From the IMG/VR virus record IMGVR_UViG_3300021479_000051, positions 1-33,277 of that record: DNA of 33,277 nt. One strand, written 5' to 3'. Source of the stretch: a virus. A program made the translations under genes and the position numbers. Below are positions 24,699-31,667 of the stretch, in pieces; the first letter of the stretch is position 1; each line of letters begins with the position of its first letter. The notes under the pieces were generated by a model. The model saw only the letters and a list, made by a program, of their open reading frames with translations. It ran no database searches and was not told the origin of the DNA.

Positions 24699-25361
24699 TC
24701 ATTCAATGTGCTTCCAGTGTTGACGGAGAACAATCCGGGATACTGTCGCCCGGCTGACTCCGATGTCTGCGGCGACGTCCTTTTGAACCTCACCAGCCGC
24801 AACGCGCTGGCGGATCGTTCTGACCAGTTCTGCGGTGAGTACCGCTGTGTTGACGCGCTCGCCGCGCGGACGACTCTCCGGGTGCTTTCGTGACCCGTTA
24901 CGGTCCCCATAGGACCAGGACTCCGGATGCGTACGCATATGGTCACCGATTCGGTTGCGCAGATCGTCACACTTCCGGAAGGGGTGCTCGTCACCACGCG
25001 GGCGGCTCTCAATATGAACGCGCGAACCATTCCGGTCACCGGAGGCTGTGCGCCCCCGGGCATCCCGATCAGCAACATTGTCAGCAGGCGTACCCCAGAG
25101 AAGATGGTCAGGGTTGACGCAGCGAAGGCGGTCACACGTGTGCCGTGAGACCTCTCCTGTCACGCCCGTCTTCTCCTCCAGCACCCAGCGGGCTGTCTTC
25201 TGGTACCGGTAGTTGATTTGAATGTGTGGGTAGTACGGCATCTCGCCGTCACGCCCTGCCCAAATACCGAAGGCCCACAGCCAGCAGCCGGTTACCGGGT
25301 CAATGCGGCAGACCTTCCGAACCTGCCCAGTAACGTCGTTCTCGCTCCAGCGGATTCCCAT
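24699..25361 (-). CDS. HNH endonuclease between terminase genes
   Basis: This 220-residue protein has the HNH_3-type layout: CWLWAFG near residue 30, then a conserved SRHTCDRLRCVNPDHLLWGT core that supplies metal and catalytic His/Asn residues, then the NVADRDARGR helix. Two copies of GDRNGSRxHxESRPRG follow, and a C-terminal helix-turn-helix (VQKDVAADIGVSRATVSRIV) probably sets DNA specificity. The start at ATG 25361 is chosen because it directly precedes the conserved domain; upstream residues are atypical and no strong Shine-Dalgarno is seen. It interrupts the terS-terL pair and lies 345 nt upstream of the 50-nt gap in terL. It is probably a free-standing homing endonuclease. Confidence 0.88.
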   Translation of the reverse strand: MGIRWSENDVTGQVRKVCRIDPVTGCWLWAFGIWAGRDGEMPYYPHIQINYRYQKTARWVLEEKTGVTGEVSRHTCDRLRCVNPDHLLWGTPADNVADRDARGRTASGDRNGSRVHIESRPRGDEHPFRKCDDLRNRIGDHMRTHPESWSYGDRNGSRKHPESRPRGERVNTAVLTAELVRTIRQRVAAGEVQKDVAADIGVSRATVSRIVLRQHWKHIE

Positions 25362-25398
25362 GGCCGAAGTGTAACATGCTCGATAGGTGCACGAACAA

Positions 25399-25989
25399 CT
25401 AGAGACCCTCGACCGGTGCGGGCGGAAGGCTGGTGATACTCGGAACGACTGCTGGCGAGGGGGCTGGAAGCTCTGCCTGAAGAAGCTGCTGTTCAAGCTT
25501 TGAAATCTCAGCTTCTATGCGGTCTATCGAGATCACCTCGAACTTCGCCGGGGCGTACAGGCCCATCATCTTCGCCCGCTGGTCCTTCACCTTCTGAATA
25601 CGGTCAGCGGTCTCCAGAACAAAGCGGCTGTCCGGCACCGGATCGCCGTTCTCGTCCCGGACGATCCTGCCCTGCGAGATCACCACATGCTGGCCGTCCA
25701 GAAGCTTCCACAACCGGTACTCCAGCTCGTCGAGGGACTGGAGCTCGATCACCTTCATCTCGTCCACCGTGAACCGGTACATCGACGCCAGATGCGCCCG
25801 GATCGCCGTAGCCACCCGCGACGTATCTGGCAGGCCCTCCTCCGAGAACCAGCCGAAGGACTCCGCAATGCCTTCGAGGGGGGTGCCCAGGGCCTTCAGC
25901 CGGGCCGCCTCCGCCCGCACGCCCGCACCCTTACGGATGCGCTCCGGGTCGGCGAGGGGGAGAAGCGAGGAATCGTCGTTGAAACGCAT
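25399..25989 (-). CDS. Terminase small subunit (probable)
   Basis: This 196-residue protein heads the virion operon, upstream of the large terminase. The ATG at 25989 has GGAGG nine bases upstream; a GTG sixteen codons earlier lacks such a site. Residues 25-70 contain a helix-turn-helix-like region (EAARLKALGTPLEGIAESFG) that could bind phage DNA. The middle has LQSLDELEYRLWKLLDG and a helix with ETADRIQKVKDQRAKMMGLY, as in actinophage small terminases. The C-terminus is a coiled coil followed by a Pro-rich tail. The identification rests on position and fold features; a replication role is less likely. Confidence 0.8.
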   Translation of the reverse strand: MRFNDDSSLLPLADPERIRKGAGVRAEAARLKALGTPLEGIAESFGWFSEEGLPDTSRVATAIRAHLASMYRFTVDEMKVIELQSLDELEYRLWKLLDGQHVVISQGRIVRDENGDPVPDSRFVLETADRIQKVKDQRAKMMGLYAPAKFEVISIDRIEAEISKLEQQLLQAELPAPSPAVVPSITSLPPAPVEGL

Positions 25990-26027
25990 ACCGCACCGCC
26001 TCCGGACAGACTTGTGGCATCGATCGG

Positions 26028-26057
26028 AATATAGCACGCAATTGTCCGTGCACGCAA
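26028..26057 (-). promoter_or_regulatory. Promoter for the virion operon
   Basis: On the minus strand TTGCGT (26057-26052) and TATATT (26033-26028) are separated by 18 nt. A start about 7 nt downstream would give a leader of about 32 nt to the terminase ATG at 25989, containing its GGAGG. It lies in the divergent gap beside the plus-strand HNH promoter. Confidence 0.6.
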
Positions 26058-26091
26058 GAAGTCGCTAAGGGCGTTGGCGCAGGTACCCGGC

Positions 26092-26120
26092 TTGACTCCA
26101 GACAAGTTTGTAATCATAGT
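26092..26120 (+). promoter_or_regulatory. Promoter of HNH gene, probably leaderless
   Basis: TTGACT (26092-26097) and CATAGT (26115-26120) are 17 nt apart. Only 8 nt separate the -10 box from the ATG at 26129 and no Shine-Dalgarno is present, so transcription probably begins at or next to the start codon. Confidence 0.65.
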
Positions 26121-26128
26121 TTTCGGCT

Positions 26129-26749
26129 ATGACGAACCGACTCACCATCCGGGTCAACAAGACAGACATCACCCTCCAGGCCAGCGACATTGAACTCATC
26201 CTCTCCCGCATCCCCATCGGACCGGACCAGGACTGCTGGCCCTGGACCGGCCCCAAGAAGTCCAACGGGTACGGACGGCACAACCTCTGGCGGGACGGCC
26301 GGAGATACGAAGCCAGCGCGCCCAGGCTCGTCTACAGCGTACTCGTCGAAGCGGTCCCGGAAGACCTCGTCCCCGACCACCTGTGCCAGAACAACATCTG
26401 CGTCAACCCCAGCCACCTCGAAATCGTGACAGTGGCAGAGAACTCCCGCCGAACCGGGGAACGGCGGACACACTGCAAACGCAAGCACGAATTCACCGAG
26501 GAGAACACACGCGTTGACACGGCTGGCGCACGACAGTGCCGCGCCTGCTACGAGGAAGTGGGGCGCGAGCGGAACCGTGGCTACTATCACGCAAACAAAG
26601 AGGCACACAGGAAGAGCGCAGAATTGTACTGGCAGCGCAAGCTAGGGACTGATGTCGGACCGGACTGCGGTGTCATCACAAAACGCGGAACTGTGTGCGG
26701 TCGCCCAGAAGGCCATGAGGGGCGGCACTATCCACGACGGGAAAGCTGA
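26129..26749 (+). CDS. HNH endonuclease
   Basis: This 206-residue protein carries an HNH domain in residues about 35-115: DQDCWPWTGPKKSNGYGRH, then VPDHLCQNNICVNPSHLEIV with the His/Asn/His residues, then TVAENSRR. Downstream come HCKRKH and CRAC, a probable structural zinc site, and a basic helical region. A second Cys pair lies at the C-terminus. It is transcribed away from the terminase operon. It is probably a selfish or homing endonuclease. No split gene or intron lies next to it. ATG at 26129 follows a promoter with no leader. Confidence 0.9.
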   Translation: MTNRLTIRVNKTDITLQASDIELILSRIPIGPDQDCWPWTGPKKSNGYGRHNLWRDGRRYEASAPRLVYSVLVEAVPEDLVPDHLCQNNICVNPSHLEIVTVAENSRRTGERRTHCKRKHEFTEENTRVDTAGARQCRACYEEVGRERNRGYYHANKEAHRKSAELYWQRKLGTDVGPDCGVITKRGTVCGRPEGHEGRHYPRRES

Positions 26750-26941
26750 CGGATCGTCAGGAGTTGTTAGACGTTCGAAATCTAGGATCACGTAAAATTC
26801 CCAGCCGCAGTGCGATCGGTGCCCCATACACTTTTCTGCCCACGAACCATCGTGCACGATGGCACACTCTGTCACCGTGGCACTGTGTCACAGATCATCG
26901 CTGTCTGTGACAGGTCACGATTGGCTATCGATTCTCTGCGC
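26750..26941. other. Convergent intergenic region with palindromes
   Basis: No convincing gene is seen between two convergent stops. A hairpin CTGACGGATCGTCAG (26746-26760) overlaps the HNH stop and may terminate it weakly. CCATCGTGCACGATGG (26847-26862) is a perfect 16-bp palindrome. CTGTGTCACAG (26883-26893) and GTGACAGGTCAC (26907-26918) repeat the TGTCAC/GTGACA core, and TGTCACAG pairs with CTGTGACA as an 8-bp stem. Confidence 0.6.
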
Positions 26942-27322
26942 TCACCTCCCCGTGCTGCTGCGCGCCCACACACCAGGGCCCGGGGCTGTGGATGTAGAGG
27001 CCACGCTCTGTGTAGGTGCAGGGGTGGGGGTGGTGGTAGCAGGTGCAGCGGGCAGCACACCAGCGGCCATGGCCAGTAGTGCCATGGCTACCAATGCCAG
27101 GAACCCCCCTACCAGGATGGCCACAATAGCCACCACGTAGGTGCCCAGAGTGGGGCGCTGGGTAGCACGCTGGGCCACTGCTGGCCTCATGGTGCGGGTG
27201 GCACGGGCCACGGGTGCACCCTGTGGGGCACGGTTGGTACGGCGGGCGCTGGCACCCACGTACACCCGGCCAAGGGGTGTCTGTACGGGAACGGTGACGC
27301 GGGGGGTGATGGAGATTGGCAT
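26942..27322 (-). CDS. Single-pass membrane protein
   Basis: This 126-residue protein starts with ATG at 27322 behind AAGGAAAAG. Residues 1-58 are basic and Pro/Arg/Thr-rich. Residues about 60-90 form one long hydrophobic segment (YVVAIVAILVGGFLALVAMA, then LLAMAAG). The remainder is Thr/Pro/Ala-rich and probably extracellular. No lipobox or enzymatic motif is seen. Possible roles include host membrane association or superinfection exclusion; the sequence does not decide. Its convergence with the HNH gene and its own promoter-like leader suggest an independent unit. Confidence 0.75.
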   Translation of the reverse strand: MPISITPRVTVPVQTPLGRVYVGASARRTNRAPQGAPVARATRTMRPAVAQRATQRPTLGTYVVAIVAILVGGFLALVAMALLAMAAGVLPAAPATTTPTPAPTQSVASTSTAPGPGVWARSSTGR

Positions 27323-27404
27323 GGTCTTTTCCTTTTCCTGGGTTCCTACGGGATATGTACCCTGGCGTGTCAGGACTCAAACACGCTTAGTCGGCCTGAT
27401 TCCT

Positions 27405-27434
27405 GGGGGCCCAAATCTTGCGACCTGGGCCCCC
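27405..27434 (-). terminator. Hairpin downstream of the 413-residue gene
   Basis: GGGGGCCCA (27405-27413) pairs with TGGGCCCCC (27426-27434) over 9 bp with a 12-nt loop. It lies between the stop of the 413-residue gene at 27449 and the next minus-strand gene. There is no U-run, as is common in GC-rich genomes. A second short hairpin, CGTGT with ACACG (27366-27385), follows. Confidence 0.65.
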
Positions 27435-27448
27435 TAGGACCGGGCCGC

Positions 27449-28690
27449 CTAGACCAGGGCGAGGGGGGCGGTAGCCGTCTTGCCGCTCCGGTGCCACTTC
27501 AGGGCCCGTCCGCGCTCCGGCCGGTACCCGAGTCCCCGGGCCCAGAAAGCGGCCCGCAGACGGACGTCGGAGCCGTTCTTGATGGTCATGGTGTGGTCGC
27601 CCAGCCTGACCAGGACGGTGCGCCCGGCGGACATGTCCAGGGTGAGCGTCGGGGTGGCGTCCTGCTCCCCGTCGTACTGCGCGCCGACCTCGTTGTCCTG
27701 GGCCAGCTGCTCCCGCTCGGCGTCCATGGCGGCGTACGGATCGGTGGCGTAGTCAACGGTCGGTTCGGCGGGGACGTCGTAGAAGAGTTCCGCCGCGTAC
27801 GCCCCGTAGTAGGTCGGGGCGTTCGGTCCGTCGTGCTGCGGGGTGTCCACGATCACACGCCCGGAGACGCTCACGGTGGCCCGGTTGTGGCGGGAAGCCG
27901 TCTTGATCTTGACCTTGTCGACGCGGTAGTTCAGACCCCGGAGGTCTACACGGACTGTGCCAATCATGGCGTTGAACATCGGCATGGCGTCACTGAGACG
28001 CTTCTGTGCGGCGATGGCGGAGGGACGCTCGTACACGTTGTCCGACTGCTCCGGGTCGGTGTGCCTCGCGGCCATTTCGGCCGAAGCGGGGAAGTCGGGG
28101 GTGTAGTTCGCGGCGCGCACGCCGGTCCAGTTGGGGTTGTCCTGGGCCCAGGTGATCCAGCGGTCCACGTCGGCGGGGTTGCCGTTGGGGATGTGAGCCG
28201 CCTCGAACTCGTCGGTCTCGCCCTTGACGGTGGCGTAGACGGATACGGGCTCGCCCGGGGTGTAGGTGGGGTCAACCGGCATGCTGGTGATCTTGAAGAG
28301 GTCCGGACGGACGTCGGACAGTTCGTCGCCCTCGCCGTAGAACGAGACGACCGGGCGACCGTCCTCGATCCGCATCACCATGCCCGTTTCGAGCGGACGG
28401 CCGTTACGGCGGGACACGCTCTCCACCTCGCAGCCCTCAACGTAGGTGGTGCCCTCGGCGTCGCGCGGTGCGGCCTGCATGACGTCGTCCTGGGTCTCGG
28501 CGGCGCGGGTGGTGTACTCCAGGCGTTCCCGTGCTTCGGTCAGCTTGGCTGCGGCCTTTGCGCACGCCTTGCACATGTCGTGGCCGTCGGTGCTGTTGCT
28601 GACCTCCCGGCCGCAGAGTGTGCGGAGCTGTCCGTCCTGCGCGTAGTGGCTTTTGTATCCGGCAAGGGTGGAGACGGTGAAGAGGTTCAT
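27449..28690 (-). CDS. Hypothetical protein with N-terminal zinc motif
   Basis: This 413-residue protein starts with ATG at 28690 behind AGGAAG; an upstream in-frame start lacks context. The first 45 residues contain H15, C26 and C40xxC43 (LCGRE and MCKACAKAA), a small zinc motif found in two other genes nearby. Residues about 70-140 and 250-330 are mixed alpha/beta. No known catalytic motif is seen. The C-terminus is basic (ERGRALKWHRSGK). It may be a DNA-associated or host-interaction protein, but no function is recognised. Confidence 0.78.
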   Translation of the reverse strand: MNLFTVSTLAGYKSHYAQDGQLRTLCGREVSNSTDGHDMCKACAKAAAKLTEARERLEYTTRAAETQDDVMQAAPRDAEGTTYVEGCEVESVSRRNGRPLETGMVMRIEDGRPVVSFYGEGDELSDVRPDLFKITSMPVDPTYTPGEPVSVYATVKGETDEFEAAHIPNGNPADVDRWITWAQDNPNWTGVRAANYTPDFPASAEMAARHTDPEQSDNVYERPSAIAAQKRLSDAMPMFNAMIGTVRVDLRGLNYRVDKVKIKTASRHNRATVSVSGRVIVDTPQHDGPNAPTYYGAYAAELFYDVPAEPTVDYATDPYAAMDAEREQLAQDNEVGAQYDGEQDATPTLTLDMSAGRTVLVRLGDHTMTIKNGSDVRLRAAFWARGLGYRPERGRALKWHRSGKTATAPLALV

Positions 28691-28751
28691 GATCTTCCTG
28701 CTTTCCTGGTTCCTATGGAGGTTCAAATGTCTCACGGCGGACCGTGCGTGT

Positions 28752-28964
28752 CTAGAGGTCTGACGTCACATTCTGCGTGAATCCGTAGCCGTCCTGCATG
28801 TCACGCTCTCGGGTGCGCGTGCTGCATGCTGCGCAGGTGACGTCGGACGGATCGAGTGAGGCGCGCACGATGGATGCGTCTGGCCGCTTGACAGGGAGGT
28901 CGCACGCGGTGAGAAATGCGCCGAAGTACTCGATCCCGTGTGTGATGGTTGGTGTTTCTGGCAT
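28752..28964 (-). CDS. Small zinc-motif protein
   Basis: This 70-residue protein starts with ATG at 28964, behind AGGAAAGCAGGA. It has THGIEYFGAFLTAC followed by VTCAAC, giving H9, C21, C44 and C47 as ligand candidates, matching the motif in the 413-residue protein and in the 70-residue plus-strand protein at 29959. Its upstream region is a divergent promoter area. Function unknown; such minimal zinc proteins often act as phage regulators or inhibitors. Confidence 0.72.
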   Translation of the reverse strand: MPETPTITHGIEYFGAFLTACDLPVKRPDASIVRASLDPSDVTCAACSTRTRERDMQDGYGFTQNVTSDL

Positions 28965-29148
28965 GGGTCCTGCTTTCCTGGGCGAGCGGCCAGAGTAGCA
29001 TGCGCGACACCTGGCTGTACATAGCCACTGACCTGCACAAACAGCCGTTACCCTACCGTGACTTGACAGCGGGGTGCCCCATGCAGGCTAGATGGGAGCG
29101 CACCGCAGCACAGCAGGGCGGGGCGCAGGAACGAGGAAAGCAGGACCG
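28965..29148. promoter_or_regulatory. Divergent control region
   Basis: This gap between divergent genes holds a plus-strand promoter candidate: TTGACA at 29063-29068 and CTAGAT at 29088-29093, spaced by 19 nt. The same 12-nt leader AGGAAAGCAGGA stands just before both start codons (29134-29145 on the plus strand, 28979-28968 on the minus strand). I could not place a convincing minus-strand promoter. Confidence 0.5.
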
Positions 29149-29460
29149 ATGGATACAGACACCCTGACCAACGTGTTCACGTCCGGCATCCCCATGGAGG
29201 AGTCGTGCCCCCGGGCGCACAAGGCGATCATGCTCGCCAGCATGGCGCTCGCTGCCGCGCAGTCCATGCCGGAGGGCAGTGCGTTGGAGCCCATCCGGCG
29301 GGGTCGGCTGAGTATCGCCGACAGGCACGCCAGGGTTGCGGCGGATGTGCTGCACCTTGAATACATGACGGGTACTCACACGGTGTGGCTGGCTGTGGTG
29401 CGGTACATGGTGGAGCTGCACACGGCGCGGCTCGTGGCGGAGAGGGCGGTACAGGGATGA
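29149..29460 (+). CDS. Small helical hypothetical protein
   Basis: This 103-residue protein starts with ATG at 29149, four bases after AGGA. It is largely helical (AIMLASMALAAAQSMPEG and ADVLHLEYM) with a basic middle (IRRGRLSIADRHARV). No signal peptide or metal motif is seen. Its stop overlaps the next start (ATGA), so it begins a coupled plus-strand operon. Function unknown. Confidence 0.75.
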   Translation: MDTDTLTNVFTSGIPMEESCPRAHKAIMLASMALAAAQSMPEGSALEPIRRGRLSIADRHARVAADVLHLEYMTGTHTVWLAVVRYMVELHTARLVAERAVQG

Positions 29461-29897
29461 GCGAGACGGTACAGGAGCAGCGGGACCACGCGTACGCAGC
29501 GTCCGGGCACATGGACGTGAGCACGTCGTTCGATGCGATTGGGGAGGACCCTGAGCAGTGGTCGGCGGGGGCCGTGTGGTGTCGGCAGGTGTGGGACGCT
29601 GCGCGGGAGGCGTACGACGGGGGCCGATTCGATCACGAGGAACCGAACTACTCCGGGGTAGTCGATGAGTTGTCCGGGTCGCTCGAACCGGTGTACACAC
29701 ACAACCGGTGGCAGGTGTTCACTGACCTGATGGCGTACCAGTCGGAGCACGCCGAGGAATTGATCGGGGAGTGTGCGTACACCGACATGACCACGCTCGC
29801 GGGTGACGTCTTGGAACGCATGGCGTGGGACGCGGTGCAGGGGCTGGTCATGGAGTGGCGGAAGGAGAACGCAGACGACGACGACTCTGACGGTTAG
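29457..29897 (+). CDS. Acidic hypothetical protein
   Basis: This 146-residue protein starts at ATG 29457 inside the previous stop. It is acidic and helical, beginning MSETVQEQRDHAYAASGHMD and ending in a DDDDSDG tail. Several aromatic pairs (WCRQVWD and WDAVQGLVMEW) suggest a compact fold. It has no recognised family. A structured element follows its stop codon. Confidence 0.75.
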   Translation: MSETVQEQRDHAYAASGHMDVSTSFDAIGEDPEQWSAGAVWCRQVWDAAREAYDGGRFDHEEPNYSGVVDELSGSLEPVYTHNRWQVFTDLMAYQSEHAEELIGECAYTDMTTLAGDVLERMAWDAVQGLVMEWRKENADDDDSDG

Positions 29898-29934
29898 TCA
29901 GCTTGGCGCGTGAGTGAGACACGCGCCTTACTGA
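29895..29934 (+). other. Structured intergenic element, copy 1
   Basis: After the stop TAG the sequence TCAG ctt GGCGCGTG is followed by a 7-nt loop, then CACGCGCC tta CTGA. The 8-bp inner stem and the 4-bp outer pair are perfect and separated by a 3x3 internal loop. The next gene starts 25 nt later behind AGAAAGGAATCAGGA. The same plan recurs at 32001-32037. Confidence 0.75.
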
Positions 29935-29958
29935 ACAACCGGAAGAAAGGAATCAGGA

Positions 29959-30171
29959 ATGCAGACCGCTGAATACGTCGCCACATTCGACAGTGGTTGG
30001 CGTGGCACCACACACGGAATCCGGGACGGTTGGTCATACGACCGTATCGCGGAAGCCCGTACATGGTGTGGAAGGTCGGGCCCGTTCGCCATCAATTCGA
30101 TGCACTCCGGGACGCCGATGAACGTCACGTGCGGACGCTGCCTCACGTGGCGCAACCGACCGAAGGAATAG
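29959..30171 (+). CDS. Small zinc-motif protein
   Basis: This 70-residue protein starts at ATG 29959 behind AGGAATCAGGA. It contains THGI (H19), WCGR (C37) and VTCGRC (C58, C61), the same H-C-CxxC layout as two minus-strand proteins on the other side of the control region. The ending (WRNRPKE) is basic. A small zinc-stabilised domain is likely; its role is unknown. It heads a run of coupled small genes after a structured leader. Confidence 0.75.
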   Translation: MQTAEYVATFDSGWRGTTHGIRDGWSYDRIAEARTWCGRSGPFAINSMHSGTPMNVTCGRCLTWRNRPKE

Positions 30172-30173
30172 GA

Positions 30174-30488
30174 ATGGCTGTCTCCCTGCGCAAGCGCTAC
30201 GTACACACCCACTACAACCTGTGGGCGGGCAGCACACCACTGCACCTCGACATTAACGACCGTACGTCTGACCCGGCCGTCGCCGACATGTGGTTCCGCC
30301 GTGCCGCCAAGCAGTACCCGTACGCCGAGGTTGTCCGCCGCACGTGGTCCAGCGCACCCGTGTACGTCCGTCCGGACGGCCGTTGGGTGCAGGACCCTGG
30401 ACCCCGTCCGCACGGCCGTTGGGCGGGTCGTGGCTGCGATACCGGCTGCTGCAACTTCCGACTCACCACCACACAGAGAAAAGGCTGA
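30174..30488 (+). CDS. Basic hypothetical protein with Cys cluster
   Basis: This 104-residue protein starts at ATG 30174, two bases after the previous stop and behind AAGGAATAGGA. It is basic, with YVHTHYNLWAG, WFRRAAKQYPYAEVVRR, a Pro/Gly/Arg-rich segment (GPRPHGRWAG) and a Cys cluster (CDTGCC). No family is recognised. Tight packing supports its reality. Confidence 0.7.
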   Translation: MAVSLRKRYVHTHYNLWAGSTPLHLDINDRTSDPAVADMWFRRAAKQYPYAEVVRRTWSSAPVYVRPDGRWVQDPGPRPHGRWAGRGCDTGCCNFRLTTTQRKG

Positions 30489-30493
30489 TCAAC

Positions 30494-30700
30494 ATGCGCA
30501 CTCGCATCGCATACGCGCTCACCGCACTACTCCTGTCGACCGGCGTCGGCTACACCGTGCACGCGGTCGACAGCCACAACGCCACCCAGACGTCCGTCAG
30601 CACGTTCAACGACGGATTCCTTGACGGGGTCTGCGCGGGGTCGCCGACGGTCGCCCAGGCCGACTACGGCACCGACTGCAAGGCAGGAGGACACAACTGA
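30494..30700 (+). CDS. Small exported or membrane-anchored protein
   Basis: This 68-residue protein starts at ATG 30494 behind AAAGG. Residues 1-24 have basic N-terminal MRTR, the hydrophobic segment IAYALTALLLSTGVGYTV, and a possible cleavage site near HA. The remaining 44 residues include two cysteines (GVCAGS and TDCKAG) that might form a disulphide. It is probably secreted or anchored at the membrane of the host. Its stop overlaps the next start (TGATG). Confidence 0.72.
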   Translation: MRTRIAYALTALLLSTGVGYTVHAVDSHNATQTSVSTFNDGFLDGVCAGSPTVAQADYGTDCKAGGHN

Positions 30701-31050
30701 TGGAACTCAACAAGGGACACGCGCAGGCCGTCACGGACCTGATGCGCACACGGTTCCCCCTGCGGGGGGGCAACCACCGGAAGAACGGCCGCACGTTCTT
30801 GCCCCGCTGGGGAACCCCCCAGGGCGAGCACAGCGCGCCGTACGGCCGGTTCTTCCCAACGCGGGTGTTCGACGCGTTCCGGGGCTTGCCGGAGCACACG
30901 TTCGAGCCGCTTGTGCAGCTGTACGTGTACGACGAGAAAGAGCCGGACCGCCCCATGATGGTGCGCGTCGACGACATCACGGCGGCGCGGGATTACGTGC
31001 GTGTCCTGTCAGAGTTCATCGCGCACGTCGAGAGTACGGAGGCGAACTGA
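30700..31050 (+). CDS. Hypothetical protein
   Basis: This 116-residue protein is coupled at both ends by TGATG overlaps. It begins MELNKGHAQAVTDLMRTRFP, followed by a basic Gly/Arg/Lys-rich region (RGGNHRKNGRTFLPRWG), then VQLYVYDEKEPDRPMMVRVD, a beta segment, and a C-terminal helix. No family is recognised. The overall shape resembles small phage proteins in early operons. Confidence 0.72.
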   Translation: MELNKGHAQAVTDLMRTRFPLRGGNHRKNGRTFLPRWGTPQGEHSAPYGRFFPTRVFDAFRGLPEHTFEPLVQLYVYDEKEPDRPMMVRVDDITAARDYVRVLSEFIAHVESTEAN

Positions 31051-31667
31051 TGGCCCGTTACATCGCCACCATGAACACCCCCGGCTACCTGCCCCAGGAT
31101 GACGGGGTGCACGTGTTCGACACCCCGGCCGAAGCGTGGTCGTATCTCGCCACAGAACGGCGGGAAGCCGAGGACAACGACGAAACCGAGTACGAGGATG
31201 CCGAGGGGGATTACTCCGACGTCGTCGATGAGTTGGACGCGTACGAATCGTGCGACCACGGGTCCGGTACCGTACACGGCTACACCCCTGGCTACGACGG
31301 CACGCATGACCTGGGTATCGCCTACACCGTGACCCAGGTCGAACGGGGCCTGTACCGGTGCCCGTGCTGCGGTGACGACGTCATCGGGGACGTCGGGTAC
31401 GGCTGCGACGACTGCACCATAGAGGGGTGCGAGGAGAGCCCCGACGCGTGCGGGGAAGTCGCGTACTGGGAATGCCAGCGGACGGATTCTGTGTCCGCCA
31501 CGGAGGCCATGGAGGCAGACGAGGGTGAGGGTGACGCAGGCTGCACGTGCGAGCGGATCCCGGGCTCCCTGGACTACACCAAATGCGCTTTCTGCATAGA
31601 CCTGGAAACGCACTGCTACGTGTGCCGACGTGTCGGCCACCCGATAAGTGAGGAATGCACGCCGTGA
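31050..31667 (+). CDS. Acidic multi-zinc-finger protein
   Basis: This 205-residue protein starts at ATG 31050. The first 100 residues are acidic, with an ATERREAEDNDETEYEDAEG stretch. The second half has many Cys pairs: CPCC, CDDC with a following C, CTC, CAFC, CYVC and a final C. Two or three zinc sites are likely. It may act by mimicking DNA or binding a host protein; neither is established. Its stop overlaps the next start. Confidence 0.72.
   Translation: MARYIATMNTPGYLPQDDGVHVFDTPAEAWSYLATERREAEDNDETEYEDAEGDYSDVVDELDAYESCDHGSGTVHGYTPGYDGTHDLGIAYTVTQVERGLYRCPCCGDDVIGDVGYGCDDCTIEGCEESPDACGEVAYWECQRTDSVSATEAMEADEGEGDAGCTCERIPGSLDYTKCAFCIDLETHCYVCRRVGHPISEECTP

Noticed and set aside
26642-26875. 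A 77-codon minus-strand frame overlapping the HNH 3' end
   Set aside because: It has a GTG start without a ribosome binding site, crosses the palindromes and is antisense to a recognised gene. No motif supports it.
27491-28780. A 429-codon plus-strand frame opposite the zinc-motif gene
   Set aside because: Low-complexity Gly/Val/Arg/His composition and no start signals; the opposite strand has a Shine-Dalgarno and a zinc motif.
28965-29148. A tRNA or small RNA gene in the divergent gap
   Set aside because: No cloverleaf or T-arm consensus was found; the region is explained by promoters and leaders.
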